A stretch of DNA of 5,757 nucleotides from Firm-04 sp003446315 (GTDB taxonomy: Bacteria > Bacillota > Clostridia > Oscillospirales > Ruminococcaceae). The notes below the pieces were generated by a model that searched no databases, had not been told where the DNA came from, and was given only the letters and a program-made list of their open reading frames with translations. The stretch covers positions 1-5,757 of the forward strand of contig CAMNAB010000153.1 of the NCBI GenBank assembly GCA_946530355.1. Reading direction: 5' to 3'. This document shows positions 1 through 4,817 of the stretch, in pieces. Position 1 is the stretch's first letter. Each line of letters starts with the position of its first letter. A program made the position numbers and the translations under genes.

Positions 1-36
1 GCTCGACCAAAACTTTTGATTTGACATCACCGGAAG

Positions 37-53
37 TTTCTCGACAGACTGAG
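37..53 (+). repeat. Conserved box preceding terminator hairpin (copy 1)
   Basis: This 17-base stretch, TTTCTCGACAGACTGAG on the + strand, recurs with one change (G to A in the middle) on the - strand at 4715-4731. In both places it runs directly into the 5' arm of a terminator-like hairpin, in the direction of transcription. It may be part of a dispersed intergenic terminator module. Its function is unknown. Confidence 0.5.
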
Positions 54-93
54 ATCCCTCTGTCAGACGACGCTTTGACAGAGGGATCTTTTT
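52..93 (+). terminator. Intrinsic terminator of an upstream + strand gene
   Basis: A perfect 13-bp stem (GATCCCTCTGTCA at 53-65 with TGACAGAGGGATC at 76-88) is extended by an A:T pair, closes on a 10-base loop, and is followed by TTTTT (89-93) and another T run. It ends a + strand transcript entering from the left. Candidate stop codons for that gene lie at 17-19 or 22-24, but only a few codons are visible, so the gene cannot be identified. The hairpin separates that unit from the promoter at 151-180. Confidence 0.88.
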
Positions 94-116
94 GCTTTTT
101 ATCAGGTCGGGATGAA

Positions 117-151
117 GCGGTAAGATGCATTTTTCAGCGGGTAAGTTGCAT
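117..151 (+). promoter_or_regulatory. Putative LytTR operator: direct repeats 21 bp apart (operon promoter)
   Basis: Two copies of an 11-base repeat, GTAAGATGCAT (120-130) and GTAAGTTGCAT (141-151), start exactly 21 bp apart and are separated by a T-rich spacer. The second copy abuts the -35 box at 151. Paired direct repeats about two helical turns apart are typical of LytTR-family binding sites, and a LytTR regulator is the second gene of the operon this promoter drives, so autoregulation is the natural inference. The same motif with the same spacing occurs at 2008-2038. The placement directly upstream of -35 would suit an activator, but repression is not excluded. Confidence 0.75.
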
Positions 152-180
152 TGACAATGCTTCCTGTTTTATGCTATCAT
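151..180 (+). promoter_or_regulatory. Sigma-A promoter of the MBL-LytTR-DUF3021 operon
   Basis: TTGACA (151-156, perfect -35) is followed after 18 bp by TATCAT (175-180, five of six consensus -10 bases). Transcription would start near 187, giving a 5' leader of about 60 bases before the ATG at 249. The slightly long spacer and imperfect -10 leave room for activation by a factor bound at the adjoining direct repeats. Confidence 0.75.
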
Positions 181-248
181 ATATATATGGGCGCAGCGAT
201 GCATCAGGGATCCCCAAAGCAAATATCCATCGAAAGAGCTGGTTGCAT

Positions 249-1034
249 ATGGCAGAAAACAAAATCAAAATCACATGGTACGGCACGGCTTCTGTGCGCA
301 TTGCAGCCGGCAGTTCGCAGCTCCTGATCGACCCGTTTTATCCGTTTCCGGACAGTCAGATCCGGGTCGCACCGCATACTTTTGCAGACTGCGGTCATAT
401 TCTGATCTCACACGGTCATTTCGATCATATCGGCAGTATCAGTGAGATTGTGCGCGATGCAGATGACAAAACCATTGTGCATTGCACCAAAACGCCGTAT
501 CAGACACTGCTTCGGAAAGGTGTCGGGGAAACAAATCTGCATCAGATCGGGGCAGGCGATGTGTTCCGTGCCGGTGCGTTTCAGATCACGGCATATCAGG
601 GAAAACATATTCATATCAGCGCCGGCTATTCGATGCAGGTCATGTGCAGCCGGCATGCAGTGCAGTATCGGAAAGGCATGCTCGGCAAACTGATGAAACT
701 TGCATCCTGCCCCGAAAAAAACGAAACCATGTGCTATCTTGTTGAAGGATTCGGCAAGCGCATTCTGATCCTCGGCAGTCTGGCACTTGCACCGGATATT
801 GCCTATCCGACCGGTGCTGACCTTGCATGTTTCCCTTATCAGGGATCACGGGATCTTTGCGGGATCGCATGGGATATTTACCGTCAGCTCAAGCCGAAAG
901 CGGTCTTGCTGACCCATTATGACGATACTTTTCCGCCTTTTAGCTCAGAAATAGATACATCAGAATTTGAGCAGATCATGAAAACGCATGCCGCTGTATA
1001 TAAACTTCCGCACGGCGGCATGCTGGAGATCTGA
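249..1034 (+). CDS. MBL-fold metallo-hydrolase (Lactamase_B_2-like)
   Basis: This 261-residue soluble protein has no signal peptide and belongs to the metallo-beta-lactamase fold. The signature HxHxDH is present as H55-G-H57-F-D59-H60 after a strand ending LLIDPF (25-30). A likely third-motif histidine is H120 or H122 (GKHIH), and a late histidine is H223 in LLTHYDD. The position where most family members have a metal-bridging Asp (GD) reads G176-S177, and YPTGADL follows shortly after. From memory, a bacterial subfamily shares this GS form together with H-[FY]-D-D near the C-terminus, so this may be a subfamily trait and not damage. The substrate is unknown. UlaG-like lactonases and phosphodiesterases are distant relatives. 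The start at 249 is preferred because AAAGAG (233-238) lies about 10 bases upstream. The same frame is open back to the left edge, but that stretch contains the terminator and the promoter. It is the first gene of the operon, 43 bp before the LytTR gene. Confidence 0.85.
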   Translation: MAENKIKITWYGTASVRIAAGSSQLLIDPFYPFPDSQIRVAPHTFADCGHILISHGHFDHIGSISEIVRDADDKTIVHCTKTPYQTLLRKGVGETNLHQIGAGDVFRAGAFQITAYQGKHIHISAGYSMQVMCSRHAVQYRKGMLGKLMKLASCPEKNETMCYLVEGFGKRILILGSLALAPDIAYPTGADLACFPYQGSRDLCGIAWDIYRQLKPKAVLLTHYDDTFPPFSSEIDTSEFEQIMKTHAAVYKLPHGGMLEI

Positions 1035-1077
1035 ACACACACCGTTTGAACGTCATTATGCCAATCGGAGAACAATC

Positions 1078-1527
1078 ATGAAAATTATAATCGAAACCCC
1101 GCAGCCGGATGAGGAAGATGTCGTGATCCTCAGATGCGCGTCGCCGGATCAGCGATTGATCTCGATGCTGCTGTCTTTTCAGAATGCACAGACAGAACTG
1201 ACGGGGTATCAGGAGGATAAAATCACACGCCTGCATTATCAGGATGTTTTTTATTTTGAATCGAATGAGAACCGGGTTTTTGCTTATTGCTATTCGGATG
1301 TCTACGAGGTCAAATATAAGCTCTATGAGCTGGAATCCATGTTTGCTTCAATGGATTTTATCCGATGTTCAAAGTCGATGATCGTCAATATGGAAAAAAT
1401 CGAGTATCTTTCACCCGTATTCAGCGGAAAACTGGAAGCACATCTGCAAAACGGTGAGAGAATCATCATTTCCAGACAATATGTACGGAATCTGAAAGCA
1501 AAGCTCGGTTTTGAGGAGGACGAATGA
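1078..1527 (+). CDS. LytTR-family transcriptional regulator, no receiver domain
   Basis: This 149-residue DNA-binding protein has a short N-terminal region (about 1-45, containing ILRC) and a C-terminal LytTR domain (about 46-145). Typical LytTR elements are HYQDVFYFESNENRVFAY (53-70), the core FIRCSKSMIVNMEKIEYL (94-111), and the terminal NGERIIISRQYVRNLKAKLG (125-144), whose S-R-x-Y is characteristic. There is no response-regulator receiver domain, so it is not a classical two-component regulator. It matches the short LytTR proteins paired with a membrane protein (LytTR regulatory systems such as HdrRM and BrsRM of streptococci). The start at 1078 is supported by GGAG (1067-1070) with 7 bases of spacing; the in-frame ATG at 988 lies inside the MBL gene. 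The stop overlaps the next start (ATGA). The likely targets are the 21-bp-spaced repeats at 120-150 and 2008-2038. Confidence 0.92.
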   Translation: MKIIIETPQPDEEDVVILRCASPDQRLISMLLSFQNAQTELTGYQEDKITRLHYQDVFYFESNENRVFAYCYSDVYEVKYKLYELESMFASMDFIRCSKSMIVNMEKIEYLSPVFSGKLEAHLQNGERIIISRQYVRNLKAKLGFEEDE

Positions 1528-1976
1528 TGATAAAGGAATTTCTGATTTCTTTTTTGCATTATTTTGTGGATATTACAACGGCGGTTCTGATCGCAGCAGC
1601 CATTTATCTGAGTGTTTCCGGAAATCCGCTGGACAGCATGGTGCTGTGGGAGATCCTGCTCAGCGGACTGATTACCGCGCTGCCGACTGCCGTGCTGCTT
1701 TGTCTGGATAATAAAAGTGCCGGTTTATCGTGCGTTCTGTGGATGATCCATTTTCTGCTGATCTTCGGTCTGACGCTGCTGCTGCTGCATATGTTCGGCT
1801 GGTGCAGGATCACACCGCTTTCGGTGCTGCTGACCTTCTTTGCAGTCGTGTTCATTTATCTCTTTACCGCTTTTGTGCATTATCTGATCGACAGAAAGCA
1901 TACAGCGCTGATGAATCAGCAGCTCAAGAAACGGTATCATCATGAGGAAACCGTACAGAATCAGACACAGTCTTAA
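1524..1976 (+). CDS. DUF3021-type four-helix membrane protein, LytTR partner
   Basis: This 150-residue integral membrane protein has four predicted transmembrane segments (about 10-31, 39-61, 68-91 and 98-122) and a charged, probably cytoplasmic tail (123-150, with RK, LKKRYHH and a glutamine-rich end). Size, topology and position directly behind a short LytTR gene fit the DUF3021 family. In characterised streptococcal LytTR regulatory systems the membrane partner holds the regulator inactive, and the same role is inferred here. Two adjacent ATGs are possible. The one at 1524 overlaps the LytTR stop (ATGA, 1524-1527) but is only 4 bases from the ribosome site GAGGAGG (1513-1519). The one at 1527 has 7 bases of spacing and may be the main start. 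Either way the pair is translationally coupled. No clear intrinsic terminator follows the stop, so some readthrough into the dockerin gene is possible. Confidence 0.85.
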   Translation: MMIKEFLISFLHYFVDITTAVLIAAAIYLSVSGNPLDSMVLWEILLSGLITALPTAVLLCLDNKSAGLSCVLWMIHFLLIFGLTLLLLHMFGWCRITPLSVLLTFFAVVFIYLFTAFVHYLIDRKHTALMNQQLKKRYHHEETVQNQTQS

Positions 1977-2007
1977 ACGGAAAAAAAACCGAACAGCAGG
2001 CTTTCTG

Positions 2008-2041
2008 TGCAGCTTACCCTCAAAAAAACGCAACTTACCGC
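2008..2041 (-). promoter_or_regulatory. Putative LytTR operator: direct repeats 21 bp apart (dockerin gene promoter)
   Basis: On the - strand this reads GCGGTAAGTTGCG, a T7 run, then GAGGGTAAGCTGCA. On the + strand the repeats are TGCAGCTTAC (2008-2017) and CGCAACTTAC (2029-2038), starting 21 bp apart. They match the operator at 120-150 in motif (GGTAAGNTGCR), spacing and T-rich spacer, but lie in the opposite orientation. The near edge is 11 bp upstream of the -35 box at 2050. Measured from its centre to the -10 box, this pair sits 10 bp (one helical turn) farther upstream than the first, so it should lie on a similar face of the helix. These are the only two such pairs I found in the window. 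Confidence 0.72.
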
Positions 2042-2049
2042 AAACCCGG

Positions 2050-2078
2050 TTGACAACAAGTCCTTGGTTGTTTATAAT
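2050..2078 (+). promoter_or_regulatory. Consensus sigma-A promoter of the secreted dockerin gene
   Basis: TTGACA (2050-2055) and TATAAT (2073-2078) are both perfect consensus hexamers separated by the optimal 17 bp. Transcription would start near 2085, giving a leader of about 87 bases before the ATG at 2172. A promoter this strong beside an operator is compatible with repression or with conditional activation. The sequence alone does not decide. Confidence 0.9.
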
Positions 2079-2085
2079 GAAAACA

Positions 2086-2120
2086 GATCCCGGCGTTTCT
2101 TTCCGGATCGTACCGGGGTT
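2086..2120 (+). other. Possible 5'-end hairpin of the dockerin gene leader
   Basis: ATCCCGG (2087-2093) can pair with CCGGGGT (2113-2119), with one U-G wobble and a possible extra G-U pair outside, around a 19-base loop. It would lie almost exactly at the predicted transcript start. Such structures can stabilise mRNA. No U tract follows, so it is not an intrinsic terminator, and it does not resemble a riboswitch I know. Confidence 0.35.
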
Positions 2121-2171
2121 TGTCCGGATACAAATAAACTGCAAACTTTTTTACGGAATGGAGGATTCAAA

Positions 2172-4664
2172 ATGAAAAAGAAACGATTGGCACTGCTCAT
2201 AACCGCGATGATGCTCACATCTGCAATGCCGCTGCCAACTGTTCAGGCTGCCGATCCGGCTGCGATTGCGCTTCCGGATTGGATCCCGAACGACTACGCT
2301 TCCGCAATTGACTTCTGCAATACCTACGGCGCTTCTCATATTGAAGACGGCTTGATCTGCATGGTGTTCAAAGAGACCCCCTCAGATTACACGGTCACAG
2401 AAACAGGCGAAACGGCAAAGCGCCTGAAACAGGATCTCTACACCAAAACCGGCAGCATGTATAATTTTGAGGTGATCGTCTATCAGCCTGTCAAAGCGGG
2501 TGATCTGGAAATCTTCTTTGCGGATACCAGATATCTGATCAATGATCCGGTAGCAGATCCGCTGACGATGCCGATGATGCCGCCGAAAACCTATACGTTT
2601 TCCATTGATGACAGCTTGCAGGCAGCGGAAACGGATATATACAGATGGATGCCGGATTCCGCAGAGGAATACCGCTTGCTTACGATCCGTCACGACGTAG
2701 TGGTTTATGATAATTATGTCGTGATTCCCACAACTGCCACCAACGGCGTACCGTCAAGCGACTGGGAACTGTCAGACGGGGGCAGCGGGTGCTTTGCATA
2801 TCCGGTCACAAGCGATTGCAGTTTTGTCACGGAAGAACCGGTGGACGGCGGTGAGGAGCGCACGGTCTATGCGTTTCAGGCGATCAAGGACGGCTATGAC
2901 AAGATCGAGATGACATATAATCTGATTGATGAAACCGGAAAAAAGAGTGCCCGATCCAGAGTCGCAAACTGCGTAGTTTATAATGATGCGCAGACTGTTC
3001 TGCTTCCCGGTCAGATGCATGCGACAATTGCGGACTATGACACCGGAGAACCGATCCCGCTGCCGGCGGGCGCGATGCCGATGATGTGGACGAATATTGA
3101 ATTCCACGAAGCGGAAGGCCCGATGAGCACCGGCCCGATTTACGAGTTTGAAACGAATCCCGCTGTGTTCGAGAATATTGCCGGATTCTTTGATGCGGAT
3201 GTATTCTCATTCGGTCTGATGGAAAAAGATATTCCGGAAGGCTATGTCTTACCCGAAAGACCGGTTGATCTGGATACGGCGGTGCAGCGGTTTCACAACG
3301 GCTCTGCGGATGTTGTGTTCCGTTTGAAGAAAAAAGCGCCGGCTGAACTGGGTGCAAATGAAACCAGAATCACGCTTTATGACAAAGATACCGGCGAACT
3401 GATTCCCAGTGAACTGCTGGTCAACCATACATGGGGCTTCGGAACGGATATTCGCTTCAAGAAACCGGATGTGCCGGGCGGCTGGATCATGACCGGCCCG
3501 CTCTATTATCTCGAAACCAACCCCGCTGTTTACAAAACCGATCTTGCGAGTCTCTATAGAAGCGCTGATGTTTTTCAGTTCCTGTGTGACGATCAGCCGG
3601 AAGTGAAGTGCTATGACAACGGCTCGATGGATCTGATTTTCCGCACGAAGATCACTGTAAGCGGCAATATCAACGGTGACGGTGAATTTTCGGAAAAAGA
3701 CGCAGAGACACTGCAAAAGCTGCTGCACGGTGACGAGGACGTTTCTGTTTACAACTGGGGCGCGGCTGATTATGATCTGGACGACAAACTCACTGCCGCT
3801 GACCTCACGCTGATGAAACGTGCGCTGATCCGGAATCATAAGGAGATCGTGAAGCCGACGAACGAAATGGAATATGCCGGCGCGATGTTTGCACTCTGCG
3901 GCGATGATACGAATTTGTACGCAGGGCCGAGTTCAGATTACCCTGTCATTGAGACATTTGAACTGTACGACTGGTTCTATGAAAAGGGCTGCAATGACGG
4001 TAACGATGAATGGATCTATGCAGAAAAAGATGACATACACGGCTGGTTCAGAGTACACACCAAAGCCGGCGATGAGATGAATATTGACTTCAACAGTTTC
4101 GATTACAGAAAGCCGGTGATCTATCTCTATCCGGAACAGGAAACCGATGTTCATATTGAGCTGGAGCTGACGACCTCAGAGCTTGCAACGACCTATCCGA
4201 AATATCAGGACGGCTGGGATGTGACCGCATATCCGGACGGCTCCCTGCTCAATAAAGCAGACGGCACACATCACAGATATTTGTTCTGGGACAGCACCAA
4301 CGCCCATACAGCATTTGATTTTTCAAAGGGCTTCTGCATTGCCGGCAAGGACACCGAGTCTTTCCTCAAAGAGGCACTCACGCAAATGGGGCTCAATGAA
4401 AACGAGATGAATGAGTTTATCGTTTACTGGCTGCCGCGCATGGAGCGCAATCCCTATAATCTCATTGCATTTCAGGGAGAAGCCTATACCGATTCTGCCA
4501 AGCTGCATATCACGCCGGCTCCGGACAGTATCTGCCGTGTTTTCATGGCGTATATGCCGATGGAAAACGCTGTAGAAATTGAGCCGCAGACGTTTGAACC
4601 CTTTGTGCGAACGGGATTCAGCGTTGTGGAATGGGGCGGCTCCGAGATCAATCTGCACCCCTGA
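2172..4664 (+). CDS. Secreted multidomain dockerin protein (repeats, dockerin, SH3b-like, KPVIYLYP/VEWGG domain)
   Basis: This 830-residue exported protein begins with a clear signal peptide (KKKR, hydrophobic core, cleavage likely after VQA, residue 26). The order that follows is: an uncharacterised region (28-280) with a beta-rich stretch at about 165-270; two diverged copies of a domain of about 100 residues (281-388 and 397-493); a type I dockerin (498-555) with two calcium loops (N499, N501, D503, D510 and D533, D535, D537, D544); an SH3b-like region (about 570-632, NLYAGPSSDYPVI then GWF); and a C-terminal domain (647-823) running from KPVIYLYP through PKYQDGWDV, YLFWD, FIVYWLPRMERNPYN and RVFM to GFSVVEWGG. 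I recognise the last as a conserved uncharacterised domain of bacterial secreted proteins. No glycoside hydrolase signature was seen. The start is set by GGAGG (2160-2164) with 7 bases of spacing and by the signal peptide; an in-frame ATG at 2007 overlaps the promoter. The protein probably docks onto a cohesin, but its activity is unknown. Confidence 0.93.
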   Translation: MKKKRLALLITAMMLTSAMPLPTVQAADPAAIALPDWIPNDYASAIDFCNTYGASHIEDGLICMVFKETPSDYTVTETGETAKRLKQDLYTKTGSMYNFEVIVYQPVKAGDLEIFFADTRYLINDPVADPLTMPMMPPKTYTFSIDDSLQAAETDIYRWMPDSAEEYRLLTIRHDVVVYDNYVVIPTTATNGVPSSDWELSDGGSGCFAYPVTSDCSFVTEEPVDGGEERTVYAFQAIKDGYDKIEMTYNLIDETGKKSARSRVANCVVYNDAQTVLLPGQMHATIADYDTGEPIPLPAGAMPMMWTNIEFHEAEGPMSTGPIYEFETNPAVFENIAGFFDADVFSFGLMEKDIPEGYVLPERPVDLDTAVQRFHNGSADVVFRLKKKAPAELGANETRITLYDKDTGELIPSELLVNHTWGFGTDIRFKKPDVPGGWIMTGPLYYLETNPAVYKTDLASLYRSADVFQFLCDDQPEVKCYDNGSMDLIFRTKITVSGNINGDGEFSEKDAETLQKLLHGDEDVSVYNWGAADYDLDDKLTAADLTLMKRALIRNHKEIVKPTNEMEYAGAMFALCGDDTNLYAGPSSDYPVIETFELYDWFYEKGCNDGNDEWIYAEKDDIHGWFRVHTKAGDEMNIDFNSFDYRKPVIYLYPEQETDVHIELELTTSELATTYPKYQDGWDVTAYPDGSLLNKADGTHHRYLFWDSTNAHTAFDFSKGFCIAGKDTESFLKEALTQMGLNENEMNEFIVYWLPRMERNPYNLIAFQGEAYTDSAKLHITPAPDSICRVFMAYMPMENAVEIEPQTFEPFVRTGFSVVEWGGSEINLHP
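3012..3650 (+). repeat. Tandem diverged protein domain repeat within the dockerin gene
   Basis: Residues 281-388 and 397-493 align as two copies of one domain. Matching blocks in order are DYDTGEPIP / DKDTGELIP (288 and 404), TGPIY / TGPLY (320 and 441), ETNPAV in both (327 and 448), ADVFSF / ADVFQF (342 and 465) and NGSADVVFR / NGSMDLIFR (376 and 483). The first copy has a longer segment (IPEGYVLPERPVDLDT) before the last block. The opening D-x-DTGE-x-IP strand and the IPEGY phrase resemble prealbumin or Cna-B-like beta sandwiches, which is a weak similarity by eye only. Confidence 0.75.
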
Positions 4665-4684
4665 CGGCGCATCATAAATAAGAC

Positions 4685-4717
4685 GAGGGCTGAAAACCGA
4701 AATGGTTCTCAGCCCTC
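4685..4717 (-). terminator. Convergent-gene terminator hairpin, probably bidirectional
   Basis: GAGGGCTGA (4685-4693) pairs with TCAGCCCTC (4709-4717). After an A/C mismatch, AACC (4695-4698) pairs with GGTT (4704-4707) around a 5-base loop. On the - strand it is followed by GTCTTATTTATG, a modest T-rich tract, so it best terminates the - strand dockerin gene, whose stop is about 100 bases upstream in that direction. It also begins only 20 bases after the stop of the + strand gene and can serve it, although no U tract lies on that side. Confidence 0.72.
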
Positions 4718-4731
4718 AGTTTGTCGAGAAA
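4715..4731 (-). repeat. Conserved box preceding terminator hairpin (copy 2)
   Basis: On the - strand this reads TTTCTCGACAAACTGAG, differing at one of 17 bases from the box at 37-53 (+). As there, it enters directly into the 5' arm of a hairpin with a T-rich tract on the far side, so the two loci share the order box, hairpin, T tract. Confidence 0.5.
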
Positions 4732-4734
4732 GGT

Positions 4735-4770
4735 ATCGCTGCGCGATGATTCATATTGGGCTCCGCCCAA
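4735..4770. repeat. Two short perfect GC hairpins in the convergent intergenic region
   Basis: ATCGC-TGC-GCGAT (4735-4747) and TTGGGC-TCC-GCCCAA (4756-4770) are perfect hairpins with 3-base loops, followed by CCCGCCAAAGGGAC. From memory, runs of such mini-hairpins are common between genes in Ruminococcus and related genomes as dispersed, non-coding, REP-like elements. AAAGGGA here lacks the matching TCCCTTT arm often seen with it, so the element may be truncated. No coding potential is convincing between 4665 and 4817. Confidence 0.5.
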
Positions 4771-4817
4771 ACCCGCCAAAGGGACATTTCTATTATCTGC
4801 AAGAGAGAACTGCGGCA

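Noticed and set aside
1..24. C-terminal end of an upstream + strand gene
   Set aside because: The terminator implies one, but stops occur in two frames (17-19 and 22-24) and too few codons are visible to choose or identify it.
21..248. Upstream in-frame extension of the MBL gene (ATG at 21)
   Set aside because: It runs through the terminator at 52-93, the direct repeats and the promoter at 151-180. The ATG at 249 starts the conserved fold and has a ribosome site.
988..1077. Longer start for the LytTR gene
   Set aside because: It would lie inside the end of the MBL gene, and the ATG at 1078 has a well-spaced GGAG.
1770..1790. CTG/GCT triplet run in the membrane protein gene
   Set aside because: It encodes a leucine run in the third transmembrane segment, which is ordinary coding for a hydrophobic helix.
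1977..2007. Possible terminator after the DUF3021 gene
   Set aside because: Only very short stems (CGG/CCG around an A run; ACAG/CTGT) can form, and none has a U tract on the + strand.
2007..2171. 55-residue N-terminal extension of the large dockerin protein
   Set aside because: It overlaps the operator and the consensus promoter, and the signal peptide must be N-terminal, which fits the start at 2172.
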